From Candidatus Woesearchaeota archaeon (GTDB lineage Archaea > Nanobdellota > Nanobdellia > SCGC-AAA011-G17 > UBA489), in the NCBI GenBank assembly GCA_018658955.1, contig JABIPM010000040.1:1-41487 (forward strand): 41,487 nt of DNA, written 5' to 3'. Shown here piece by piece: positions 1 through 7,857 of the stretch. The notes under the pieces were generated by a model, which was not told where the DNA came from, searched no databases, and saw nothing but the letters and a program-made list of their open reading frames with translations. Position 1 is the stretch's first letter; the number at the start of each line of letters is the position of its first letter. The translations under genes and the position numbers were made by a program.

Positions 1-105
1 AGAAACATTTTTCCTAGCTTTAAGCAATACGTGTAATAATTTAACAGTATCAGAACCAGCTATATTCTTAACAAGATCAATAATTATTTCTTCAGGAACT
101 TTCAT
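1..105 (-). CDS. tfe: Transcription initiation factor TFE subunit alpha, 5' end only (partial)
   Basis: The minus strand opens with ATG at 105 and runs off the window after 35 codons. The visible residues include DLVKNIAGSDTVKLLHVLL, which resembles the start of the winged-helix domain of archaeal TFE alpha (the TFIIE homologue). That protein helps open promoter DNA with TBP, TFB and RNA polymerase. A TATA-like box at 131-142 lies 26-37 bases upstream and there is no ribosome site, so the transcript is probably leaderless or nearly so. The zinc-ribbon half lies outside the window. The call rests on a short stretch and is moderately sure. Confidence 0.7.
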   Translation of the reverse strand, partial: MKVPEEIIIDLVKNIAGSDTVKLLHVLLKARKNVS

Positions 106-130
106 CGTAGGAATTATAAAAATAGGAGTC

Positions 131-142
131 TTATTTAAATAT
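131..142 (-). promoter_or_regulatory. TATA-like box of tfe
   Basis: On the minus strand the AT-rich element ATATTTAAATAA lies about 26-37 bases before the tfe ATG. This is the usual archaeal TATA-to-start distance for a leaderless or near-leaderless transcript. It gives tfe its own promoter, although the kinase-like gene upstream reads in the same direction. Confidence 0.55.
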
Positions 143-152
143 CTTACGGATT

Positions 153-1805
153 TTAACGTCCATCAAATAAATAATTGCCTAAATCTCGTAATTTTTCCAG
201 TTTTCCCCCTTCATAAATATCTTCCAGCTCCTCAAAATGAGATTTACAGCAATCCATATGATGTTTTTTTGCTAATTCTAACTTTTTTCCAGCAAATTTT
301 TCACTTAGGCTGCATAATCTTAGATTCTCTAAAATTCCTAAAATATGTCCATATTTCATAGATTTTTCAAAACTATCCACTATTCCAGAATCAAAAGCAT
401 TTTTACAATAAGTTTCTAATTGATTTTTTTTATCTTCAAATCCTTCAAAAACGTTCAAACAAGAATAATTATCAATTAATGTAATTGGATCCATGTAAGG
501 TAAACCTATTTTACTTTTTTCAAAATCAATTATACATGGGTCTCCTTTTCTATTCAAAACAATATTTCCTGGATGTAAATCTCCATGAACAATTGACTTC
601 CAACACTCTCTTGAATCAATGAATAAAAAGTTTAATTTTTCAACTATTGTATCGGAATATTTTTTATCTAATTTCTTCTTAAAATTCTGATTATCAAATA
701 AATTCATAGTGTCACTAATGGATTTATTAGATTTTAACTGCAATAATAATAAATTTTCAAGACTTGTTTTTATGATCTCTTTTCCTTCTTCATAATGTTT
801 TAAATCCAAATAATCTTTCAAATCAAAATTTCCTACATTTTTTGTAATGCTAAATACTTCTCCATCAACTTCTAGAAGCTTAATGGGCCTAACAAATTTA
901 TTTTTTGTATCTTCAAAAAAAGAATAAATAAATTCTGTTTTTATATAATCTTGAATTATTTCTTCAGAATTTTTTCCAGTCTTAAATATAAACAACCTAT
1001 TTGCTAAATCTGAGTCAGATAAATAAATTTCATTTGAACCCTTTTCCACTAAGCTTTTTTTACTTCTTTTAATCTTTTCAATAGCAGTTCTAAATACTTC
1101 TTCAGAACCTTCTATATTTTCATTTTCTAATATCTGCCCTAGAATGCAACAAGAATTCAAAACAGCCTCATCATTCCCTTTTTCAATATTTAATCTCAAT
1201 ACGTCTAAGGATTCATCTAATAATCCACCAATATAAAGTCGCACCCCATAATCTAAATTTTTCTCAAAATCAACAGTACCAGCCCTTTCAATTCTGTTTA
1301 TTCTAAGTTTAGCTAAAGTTTTGTAACTTAATTTTTCAATAGCAGAGATGGAATAATTGAATTGCCGGGATTCATCTAAAAGTTCAATCAGCCCTTCCAA
1401 ATTTTGATTGTAATGGTTTTCTAAAGTTTTTTCAGCATATTTTTTCTCAAAATATTTGTCTTCAGGAATATCTTGAATATGTTTTTGAATGTAGTCAATA
1501 TTATCTTCAAAAGTATCTTTTCCTCTTAAAAGTTTAAAACCCTCTCTCAAATTTTCTAAGAATCTATTTGGTTTTATTGTGTCAAATAAGTTCATGGTAC
1601 TGAGATTAGTAGTGGCTACCTGATATGTGAGGGCTCCAAAAACAAATCCTAGTGGCCAAGAATCTTGCGAATAACCAATAAAACATCCAATTGCAGTAGA
1701 AGGTAATACAGAAATAATTCTTTTTATTCTATTTTTTTTATTCTCTTTTAAAATTAATTCCGAACTTTTTTCATATTCGTTTCTCTCTTTTTCAATAAGA
1801 TCCAT
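153..1805 (-). CDS. APH/choline-kinase-fold phosphotransferase with N-terminal membrane segment and helical repeats
   Basis: This 550-residue protein has a charged N-terminus, then a hydrophobic stretch at about residues 30-65 that could form one or two membrane helices. A long helical middle region follows (about 100-300, possibly TPR-like). The C-terminal third looks like an aminoglycoside-phosphotransferase or kinase-like fold: HGDLHPGN is the catalytic loop (HGDxHxxN) and CIIDFEKSKIG supplies the metal-binding Asp. The substrate cannot be read from the sequence; these folds phosphorylate small molecules or proteins. The gene begins 8 bases after the stop of the surface-protein gene, so they are probably cotranscribed. 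The fused membrane and repeat regions are unusual for the family. Confidence 0.7.
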   Translation of the reverse strand: MDLIEKERNEYEKSSELILKENKKNRIKRIISVLPSTAIGCFIGYSQDSWPLGFVFGALTYQVATTNLSTMNLFDTIKPNRFLENLREGFKLLRGKDTFEDNIDYIQKHIQDIPEDKYFEKKYAEKTLENHYNQNLEGLIELLDESRQFNYSISAIEKLSYKTLAKLRINRIERAGTVDFEKNLDYGVRLYIGGLLDESLDVLRLNIEKGNDEAVLNSCCILGQILENENIEGSEEVFRTAIEKIKRSKKSLVEKGSNEIYLSDSDLANRLFIFKTGKNSEEIIQDYIKTEFIYSFFEDTKNKFVRPIKLLEVDGEVFSITKNVGNFDLKDYLDLKHYEEGKEIIKTSLENLLLLQLKSNKSISDTMNLFDNQNFKKKLDKKYSDTIVEKLNFLFIDSRECWKSIVHGDLHPGNIVLNRKGDPCIIDFEKSKIGLPYMDPITLIDNYSCLNVFEGFEDKKNQLETYCKNAFDSGIVDSFEKSMKYGHILGILENLRLCSLSEKFAGKKLELAKKHHMDCCKSHFEELEDIYEGGKLEKLRDLGNYLFDGR

Positions 1806-1813
1806 GAGTATGA

Positions 1814-3031
1814 TTAAAATTTAGTTAAAACAAAAAATAATGCCGCACCTACAACACCGACGATTAAGCCAAATACAAAAGGCCAAGGAGTTTCTTTGGG
1901 TTCATCTTTCTTTTCTTCTTTTTCAGTTTCTTCTTCTTGTTCTTCATCAGAGTTATCAGTTTCTAATACTTCTTCCTCTTCCTCTTCCTCTTCAGTTCCA
2001 TTAGGTGTTTGGTCCCATCCATCACACACTCCATCACCATCAGAATCTAAATCGCAACCGTCAACTTCAACAATACATCCAGGAACATGGTCTATTGGAC
2101 AAACATCTACATCATCATTAACTCCATCACCATCAGAATCTAAAGGGGCATCTACAGGTTCTTCCTTAACATTTAGTTTAAATTCAAAAATTTCTCCATG
2201 TAACCCACCATCAATTTCACCAGTTAATTCTAATCTAATATTATACTTAGCAACATCGTAATCACTCAAGTCCAATGTTAATTCTCTAGCAACTCCTACT
2301 TCTTCACCAAGCACATCATCCTCTCCGGTAGATGCCTCTTCTCCATAACTCCTATCGTCTACAAATAAAATAATTTGGATATCATTATCTTCAAACTTAA
2401 AACTATCATTGGAAAAAGTATTCTTATAACTTACAATAATTTCTACATCGTCACCAACATAAGCATCCACCGTATTTCCATCACTAATATTATCTGCATC
2501 CTCTCCATCAACCTCTACCTGGACCTTATTACTATAAAATTCTAAATTATTTTCAACTTGAACTGTCACAGGAAATATTTCAGAAACTCCAAATGTCTGA
2601 ATTGTCATGTTTGTAATATTGTTTGCAGTTCCACTAATATTAATTTCTCCCACATTCCACGCAACTTCTTTAAACTCAGAATCAATAGCGTCTATGCCTT
2701 TAGGGATAGTAAGTTCTACAGAAGTAGCATTTGAGGATGAATTTAAGATAGATTCTCCATTAAATGGAAAAACAAATCCAAAATTAAAGCTGCCAAAAGA
2801 ACCATTACTTACAAAATTAAAATCCAAGTTTTCAATACTATAATTAACATAACTATTACTAAGTGTTAAAATTTCATTATCTCCAACAGTATGTTCAAAA
2901 TTATCTCCTCCAAAAGCAAGAGTAGTAACGTTAGCACTAAAACTAGCAACACCAAAAGAAACTAGCAATATTAAGAATAAACTCGAAAGAATAATTAACC
3001 TATTTTTCAATAAAGCCTTTCTAAGTATCAT
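1814..3031 (-). CDS. Secreted, membrane-anchored surface protein with thrombospondin type 3-like calcium-binding repeats
   Basis: This 405-residue protein has an N-terminal signal sequence (residues about 10-33, LIILSSLFLILLVSFGVASF) and a beta-rich ectodomain with many Asn-x-Ser/Thr sites. It then has two Asp-rich repeats (DSDGDGVNDDVDVCP and DLDSDGDGVCDGWD) like thrombospondin type 3 calcium-binding loops. A Glu-rich linker and a C-terminal membrane helix (about 383-403) ending in TKF complete it. The layout suggests an extracellular protein held in the cell membrane by its C-terminus, with the acidic stalk spanning the envelope. A TATA-like box (about 3055-3066) lies 24-35 bases before the ATG. 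The ectodomain family is not recognised. Confidence 0.75.
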   Translation of the reverse strand: MILRKALLKNRLIILSSLFLILLVSFGVASFSANVTTLAFGGDNFEHTVGDNEILTLSNSYVNYSIENLDFNFVSNGSFGSFNFGFVFPFNGESILNSSSNATSVELTIPKGIDAIDSEFKEVAWNVGEINISGTANNITNMTIQTFGVSEIFPVTVQVENNLEFYSNKVQVEVDGEDADNISDGNTVDAYVGDDVEIIVSYKNTFSNDSFKFEDNDIQIILFVDDRSYGEEASTGEDDVLGEEVGVARELTLDLSDYDVAKYNIRLELTGEIDGGLHGEIFEFKLNVKEEPVDAPLDSDGDGVNDDVDVCPIDHVPGCIVEVDGCDLDSDGDGVCDGWDQTPNGTEEEEEEEEVLETDNSDEEQEEETEKEEKKDEPKETPWPFVFGLIVGVVGAALFFVLTKF

Positions 3032-3086
3032 ATTATCATACTCCCAAAAACCTACTTTTTAAAGTTTCCCAGTACTCACCCTAAGG

Positions 3087-3095
3087 TTTATAAAC
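3087..3095 (+). promoter_or_regulatory. TATA-like box of the nucleotidyltransferase-domain gene
   Basis: TTTATAAAC lies 22-30 bases before the ATG at 3117, with no ribosome site between them. It shares a compact divergent promoter region with the surface-protein gene on the minus strand. Confidence 0.6.
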
Positions 3096-3116
3096 AATAT
3101 TCAGAAACTTATAAAC

Positions 3117-4961
3117 ATGCCAATTGCAGAAAATTCTCAATCTCCAGAAATGGATAAAAAGACCAAAGAAGAGATTTTAAAGAAAGTAGAAAAAATGAAG
3201 GCAAAGGTAGAATCCTTCAAAAAGAAACTTCTTACAAAAAATAAAAAAGATATTTTGGGAATGTCAGTATTACCTCCAGAAAGATTTGAAGACGCAGTAA
3301 ACAGGTTAAAATCAGAGAAGTTAGATGAAAAACAATTAAGAAAGAAAATTGAAGAAGAAAAACAAAAAATAAACATTCTAATTTTACTAGATGATCAAGA
3401 ATTAAAATCTCCTAAGGAAAGATACAATTTAATAAAAAAAGTAGAAGAAACATCAATCAAAGTTGCAGAATCAGTTGATAAATTAATAAGACCTCAAGCA
3501 ATGTTAATGTCTGAAGTAAGAGAAGCATGTTATGATGGAAAATCCGAAGTTCTAAGATTATTAACAACTAGTGTGCATATTCATGACCCCAAAGATGTTT
3601 TAGGGGCAATTAAAGTTAGTGAAATTCACAAATCCATGGTTCTAAGAAAATTCGAAAAGTACATTGTTTCTTATATTGCAGTTGGAAGTGTGTTTAGGGG
3701 AGATGCATCGAGTCATGATATTGATGTAGCAATAATTATTGACGATACAGACGTTAAAAGAATGAGTCGTGGAGAATTAAAAGAAAAACTTTCAAGCATT
3801 ATTCGTTCAATGGGATTCGAAGCAAGCGATATTGCACAAGTAAAGAAAATATTTCATATTCAAGTGTACATTTTAACAGATTTCTGGGATGGAATAAGGG
3901 ATGCAACACCCGTATTCTTTACATTCCTAAGAGATGGAATTCCTTTATACGACAGAGGAGTATTCATGCCTCAAAAATTATTATTAAAAATGGGTAAAAT
4001 CAAACCAAGTCCGGAAGCAATTGAAATGCATATGGATGTGGGTGGAAGATTAATTGAACGATCAAAAGGAAAACTCCTAAGCATTGTTGCAGAGGATCTA
4101 TACTATGCAGCGTTAAATCCTTCACAATCAGCACTTATGCTTCAAGGTTATCCTCCTTCAACACCAAGAGAAACAATGAGGTTAATGGATGAAATTTTCG
4201 TAAAAAAAGAAAAATTAATGACTTCTAAAGATGTTGAAGCATTAAAGAACGCATTTAAGATTTACAAAGAAATCGAACATGGAAAATTAAAAGAAATTTC
4301 TGGAAAAGAAATAGACAGATTAACAAAAGAAGTTTCAGATTATTTTAATAAAATAAAAGTTATTGTAAAGAAACTAGAAAAGAAAGCAGTAAGAGCGACT
4401 GCAAGTAATTTATTAGAGGCCCTAACTGAAGCATTAGTCAACTTAATGAGCTTAGAAAATCTTTCAACAAATAAAGCAGACTTAACTAAAAACTTTTCAA
4501 AATTAGTTACTAAGGGACATTTCAATAAAAGAGAAAAAGAATTATTAACAAACACTTTAGAATTAACAAAGAAAGCTTCTTCAAAAGAAGAACTTGAAAA
4601 ATTAAGAAGGGAGTCCTCACAACTATTAAGAAAGATTCAAAGACATGCTCAAACCGAAAGAGGAAAAGAAATAGGCAGGGCAAAGATTAGAGTAAAATAC
4701 GGGGATCAATTTGGAGATATTTATTTACTAGATAAAGAAATTTACATGGTGGGAGATATAGACTCTCAAACAAAAGTAGTTTCAAAAGCAAGGATGCTTC
4801 CTTCAGGAAACTTAGGTACAGTAAAACCTTCAAGTATGGAAGAATTAGATAAAATATTAACCACTGCCAAAATCCCTCCAAGGGTATTCATTAAAGAGGC
4901 ATTATTCGAGGATTTAAAGAAGATTTTTGGTAAAGATGTAGAAGTATTAATCACATCTTAA
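3117..4961 (+). CDS. Nucleotidyltransferase-domain protein with coiled-coil ends
   Basis: This 614-residue soluble protein has Lys/Glu-rich coiled-coil segments at both ends (about 10-110 and 380-530). In the middle is a DNA-polymerase-beta-type nucleotidyltransferase core: AVGSVFRGDASSHDIDVAII at about 187-206 fits the GSxxxG...DhDh pattern, with Asp metal ligands in SHDIDVAI. A following stretch resembles the rest of a minimal NTase fold. The substrate is unknown; it is too unlike CCA-adding enzyme or poly(A) polymerase to name. The gene sits just before two ribosomal protein genes, so a role in RNA metabolism is possible but only inferred. Confidence 0.7.
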   Translation: MPIAENSQSPEMDKKTKEEILKKVEKMKAKVESFKKKLLTKNKKDILGMSVLPPERFEDAVNRLKSEKLDEKQLRKKIEEEKQKINILILLDDQELKSPKERYNLIKKVEETSIKVAESVDKLIRPQAMLMSEVREACYDGKSEVLRLLTTSVHIHDPKDVLGAIKVSEIHKSMVLRKFEKYIVSYIAVGSVFRGDASSHDIDVAIIIDDTDVKRMSRGELKEKLSSIIRSMGFEASDIAQVKKIFHIQVYILTDFWDGIRDATPVFFTFLRDGIPLYDRGVFMPQKLLLKMGKIKPSPEAIEMHMDVGGRLIERSKGKLLSIVAEDLYYAALNPSQSALMLQGYPPSTPRETMRLMDEIFVKKEKLMTSKDVEALKNAFKIYKEIEHGKLKEISGKEIDRLTKEVSDYFNKIKVIVKKLEKKAVRATASNLLEALTEALVNLMSLENLSTNKADLTKNFSKLVTKGHFNKREKELLTNTLELTKKASSKEELEKLRRESSQLLRKIQRHAQTERGKEIGRAKIRVKYGDQFGDIYLLDKEIYMVGDIDSQTKVVSKARMLPSGNLGTVKPSSMEELDKILTTAKIPPRVFIKEALFEDLKKIFGKDVEVLITS

Positions 4962-5002
4962 GTCAAAAAGCTTAAAAACAGAAATTCTATAAAAAAGACA
5001 CG

Positions 5003-5260
5003 ATGGAAGCACAAATATCTAATTTTAGACTAGGAAGACACACAAAGTCCAATAATCACATGATTTTGATAGTTCCTGGTGTAGATAGCAAAGAACAGGC
5101 AGATGCAATGAAAGACAAAGTAGTTGTCTGGAAATCAAGTGCAGGTAAGGAAATCAAAGGCATAGTAGCTTCAGCACATGGAAATAATGGTGCAATCAGA
5201 GTAATATTCGAAACAGGGATGCCTGGTCAAGCAATTGGCACAAAAGTGGAGATCCAATAA
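5003..5260 (+). CDS. rpl35ae: Large ribosomal subunit protein eL33 (L35Ae)
   Basis: At 85 residues this matches the normal length of the archaeal/eukaryotic L35Ae family, a small beta-barrel protein of the 50S subunit. Family features visible are the N-terminal FRLGRHTKSNNHMILIV, a central KVVVWKS strand, and the conserved AHGNNGAIRVIFE near the C-terminus followed by GMPGQAIGTKV. The gene starts 41 bases after the nucleotidyltransferase gene, with an A/T-rich element (CTTAAAAAC near 4970) upstream. The uL16 gene begins 6 bases after its stop, so they form an operon. Confidence 0.93.
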   Translation: MEAQISNFRLGRHTKSNNHMILIVPGVDSKEQADAMKDKVVVWKSSAGKEIKGIVASAHGNNGAIRVIFETGMPGQAIGTKVEIQ

Positions 5261-5266
5261 TTAAAA

Positions 5267-5791
5267 ATGGCAACATTAAGAAGAGGACATTGTAGTTCCC
5301 CAGTAAAAAGGGCTTATACTAGAAAATCTAAATATAGAAGAAAGAATTACATCAGATCAGTTCCAACTAACAAGGTAATCAGATATGACATGGGTGAAAA
5401 GTCTAAAGGGTTTCCTTACAAAGTAGAAATTAAAGTAAAGGCGCCAATTCAAATTAGACACAACGCATTAGAAAGTTGTAGACAGATTATTAACAGGCAC
5501 TTAGCAAGATTAATTGGAACAGATTATTATCTTAAATTAAATGTTTATCCTCATCAAATAATCAGAGAGAATAAAATGCTTTCAGGTGCAGGATCCGATC
5601 GTTTGCAGACAGGAATGCAGCGTTCTTTTGGTACTCCTACAGGTGTAGCAGCTAGACTAAAAAAGAATCAAACTATCTTTTCAGTAAAAGTAACAAAAGA
5701 AAATATTAACCATGCAAAGACAGCATTAAAGAAATCAACACCAAGAATGCCAGGTCAATTTTCAATTACTTTTGCAGAAATTAAAAAATAA
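5267..5791 (+). CDS. rpl10e: Large ribosomal subunit protein uL16 (archaeal L10e)
   Basis: This 174-residue basic protein is the archaeal L10e, which sits near the peptidyl-transferase centre and the A-site tRNA elbow. Characteristic stretches are the N-terminal LRRGHCSSPVKRAYTRKSKY and RIGTDYYLKLNVYPHQIIR-like RLIGTDYYLKLNVYPHQIIR, then ENKMLSGAGSDRLQTGMQ (the flexible tip) and GTPTGVAARL. It ends with the usual AKTALKKSTPRMPG region. It follows the eL33 gene by 6 bases. Confidence 0.95.
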   Translation: MATLRRGHCSSPVKRAYTRKSKYRRKNYIRSVPTNKVIRYDMGEKSKGFPYKVEIKVKAPIQIRHNALESCRQIINRHLARLIGTDYYLKLNVYPHQIIRENKMLSGAGSDRLQTGMQRSFGTPTGVAARLKKNQTIFSVKVTKENINHAKTALKKSTPRMPGQFSITFAEIKK

Positions 5792-5848
5792 TTTTTTATA
5801 TTTTAATTGTTTACTAGAAATTTCTCTATGTAAAAGTTTTACAAAGAT

Positions 5849-5938
5849 TTAACAAAATTCACAAACGTTATCAGATTTGGTAATTTTGGGTTTACCTTTC
5901 TTTTTCTGTTTTTTCTTAAAAATATCAAAGATTCCCAT
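5849..5938 (-). CDS. Possible 29-residue Lys-rich peptide ending in CEFC
   Basis: This very short ORF encodes a peptide that begins MGIFDIFKKKQKKKGKPK and ends CEFC. It is not recognised. Support comes from its promoter: TTTAAATAT (5961-5969 on the opposite strand reading) lies 23-31 bases before the ATG, exactly where other leaderless genes in this window have theirs. The basic middle and terminal CxxC could suit a nucleic-acid or metal-binding mini-protein. It could also be the stub of a longer decayed gene. Confidence 0.35.
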   Translation of the reverse strand: MGIFDIFKKKQKKKGKPKITKSDNVCEFC

Positions 5939-5960
5939 ATCTAAAAAAAGTGATTTTTCT

Positions 5961-5969
5961 ATATTTAAA
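5961..5969 (-). promoter_or_regulatory. TATA-like box before the 29-residue ORF
   Basis: On the minus strand GTTTAAATATAG is a near-ideal archaeal TATA box. It is spaced for a transcript starting at or just before the ATG at 5938. It could also drive an unrecognised small RNA. Confidence 0.45.
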
Positions 5970-6050
5970 CCTTTCTTGAAAATGATTCACCAACAAGTAA
6001 TGATATACTCTTAAATAAATTAACAACTTCAAATGATCAATGAACGTAAT

Positions 6051-6088
6051 CAGTAGTAGGCCAAGTTATAGAACAACACTTACTACTG
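6051..6088. repeat. Inverted repeat in the gap between uL16 and the small Cys-rich gene
   Basis: CAGTAGTA at 6051-6058 is the exact reverse complement of TACTACTG at 6081-6088, with a 22-base spacer. The stretch 5970-6200 holds no convincing ORF. The repeat could be part of a small RNA, or of the leader of the gene at 6228, whose ribosome site is about 125 bases downstream. Nothing else recognisable was seen in this gap. Confidence 0.25.
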
Positions 6089-6227
6089 TGAAGAATATTT
6101 CTATTAAATTCAATTAACCTGGCTCAAGTCTTTGATTGTTTTCAACATCAATTGGTTTGGGCCTTACTTCTAAGACATAATTAGAGTTATCTAAATTAAC
6201 AGAACTATCAATGGAGGAAAATATAAA

Positions 6228-6476
6228 ATGGTTCAACAAATGGATGCAGGATTAGTTCCTGATAGGGTACAGAGGCCTTGTAGATTATGCATGGCGGAGC
6301 AGGCACATTACAGGATGGGAGAAGTAGAAGCAGACGAATTGGGATTATTAAGTGCCGAATTCCAATGTATGGGTTGTATGGAAATTGTTCCAGTAGCCGT
6401 AGGTAGGGAGGAGTTTAGACATGAAGAAATTTATATCAGATCAATCAATAACTCCAAAATCATAACATCTTTTTGA
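6228..6476 (+). CDS. Small protein with two CxxC knuckles (probable zinc-binding)
   Basis: This 82-residue protein has CRLC at about residues 18-21 and CMGC at about 47-50. The spacing fits one four-cysteine zinc site. The family is not recognised. GGAGG at 6213-6217, 10 bases before the ATG, is a clear ribosome site and fixes the start. The last 17 bases overlap the 3' end of the convergent gene on the minus strand, so the final residues may not be conserved. Confidence 0.6.
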   Translation: MVQQMDAGLVPDRVQRPCRLCMAEQAHYRMGEVEADELGLLSAEFQCMGCMEIVPVAVGREEFRHEEIYIRSINNSKIITSF

Positions 6477-6729
6477 TGACATCTGGATATTCGGGAAAGT
6501 GCTTGGCAATTATCATAATGTCAAATTCACTTAGTATGGACTCTTTTGGTTCTCTCTCCAATAAAAATTCAAAAGACTTCTCAACTAATAATTCTTTACT
6601 GCACATCTTATCACTTAGCATTTGCCAATCTTGTTCATGAACCAAAATAATGTGTTCAGTAGTTTCACCATTCTGCTGTATTCTAACTAAAAATTCATCT
6701 TCGTTTTTTCTCTCAACAATGATCTCCAT
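6460..6729 (-). CDS. Hypothetical protein cotranscribed with M42 aminopeptidase
   Basis: This 89-residue acidic protein begins MEIIVERKNEDEFLVRI, which reads as a short beta-hairpin, followed by an alpha-helical half. No catalytic motif is visible and the family is not recognised. The ATG at 6729 is one base after the M42 stop, so translation is probably coupled. It is large and well formed enough to be a real gene. Confidence 0.6.
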   Translation of the reverse strand: MEIIVERKNEDEFLVRIQQNGETTEHIILVHEQDWQMLSDKMCSKELLVEKSFEFLLEREPKESILSEFDIMIIAKHFPEYPDVIKKML

Positions 6730-6730
6730 T

Positions 6731-7753
6731 TTACAAACAAATCCTTGGAGGATTTTTTAAAAGAAGTTCAATTAATTTTATTGCATCTTTAATATCTTGT
6801 TTATGTGCAACACTTGTAGTTGTATGTATATTTCTAACAGGAACACCCACAACACCGCAAGGTAATCCTCCTTTAGAAACTGCAACATTTAATGCATCCG
6901 TTGTTCCAAAATCACTAACATCTGGTTGGAATGGAATTTTGTTTTTTCTTGCAATATCAAATAACCATTTATTTATGCATCGAGTAGTCATCATTTCACC
7001 ATCCTTAACAACAATTACTGGGCCTTTGCCTAAACACTTTACTGCACCGCCTATTTTTCCATCTCCAGATTCAGTGACATCTACAACAATTGCATAGTCT
7101 GGATCAATTGAATAAACAGAAGTTTTAGCACCAAATAGTCCAATCTCTTCTTGAACAGTAAACACGTAATACATGTTTCCCTTAGATTTTTTTAATTTTT
7201 TAGCTAATTCAATTAACATATAACAGCCAACTCTATCGTCTAGAGCTTTACCAGAAACAAAGTTTCCACCTTCTCCAAGTTCTAAATAATCTTTTACAAT
7301 GTAAACATAATCTCCAGGAATAACTCCTGCCTTATCCACTTCTTCTCTAGTCATACCTACATCAACATATAAGTTTCCCATCCCAGGCAATTCTTCAAGC
7401 TCATGACTATCTTGAATATCTCGTGTAGTGATCAATCCTTCAAGTTTCTTACCTTTACTGGTAATCAGTTGAACATTTTCACCAAGCAAAGTAATCGGTT
7501 CTAATCCTCCAATTGCAGAAATAAATATCTTACCTTGACTATCGACTTCTCCAACCATTAATCCTACTTCGTCCATGTGAGCTGCAAGCATTACAGAAAC
7601 TCCTTTTCCTTTCTGTCTAGCAATTAGGTTTCCATACTTATCAGTATACATCTCATCAACATATGGTTTAAGCTCTTTTTTGATTATGGCTCTAACTACT
7701 GATTCATTTCCACTAGGGCCTTGCGCCTCACTAAGTTTTTTTAGAAGATTCAT
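6731..7753 (-). CDS. M42-family zinc aminopeptidase (TET/FrvX-like)
   Basis: This 340-residue protein matches the M42 family, co-catalytic metal aminopeptidases that usually build dodecameric tetrahedral shells and trim peptides released by the proteasome. The ligand and catalytic motifs appear in order: AAHMDEVG (His, Asp), GKALDDRVG (bridging Asp), VQEEIGLFGA (Glu pair: catalytic base and ligand), VVDVTES (Asp) and VRNIHTT (His). It starts at an ATG preceded by AGGTGA. A TATA-like element (GATTTAAATAAAC, about 7783-7795) lies upstream. Substrate preference cannot be told. Confidence 0.92.
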   Translation of the reverse strand: MNLLKKLSEAQGPSGNESVVRAIIKKELKPYVDEMYTDKYGNLIARQKGKGVSVMLAAHMDEVGLMVGEVDSQGKIFISAIGGLEPITLLGENVQLITSKGKKLEGLITTRDIQDSHELEELPGMGNLYVDVGMTREEVDKAGVIPGDYVYIVKDYLELGEGGNFVSGKALDDRVGCYMLIELAKKLKKSKGNMYYVFTVQEEIGLFGAKTSVYSIDPDYAIVVDVTESGDGKIGGAVKCLGKGPVIVVKDGEMMTTRCINKWLFDIARKNKIPFQPDVSDFGTTDALNVAVSKGGLPCGVVGVPVRNIHTTTSVAHKQDIKDAIKLIELLLKNPPRICL

Positions 7754-7857
7754 ACTTCACCTCTCTACAATTTAAATCCTTCAGTTTATTTAAATCCTTT
7801 CTTTATAAATATCTTAAACAAAGGCATATAAATCACTTATTTCTACTCAATTGTGAA

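Noticed and set aside
1896..2261. 121-residue plus-strand Ser-rich ORF
   Set aside because: It is opposite the acidic, repeat-bearing part of the surface protein, whose Glu/Asp codons read as Ser-rich on the other strand.
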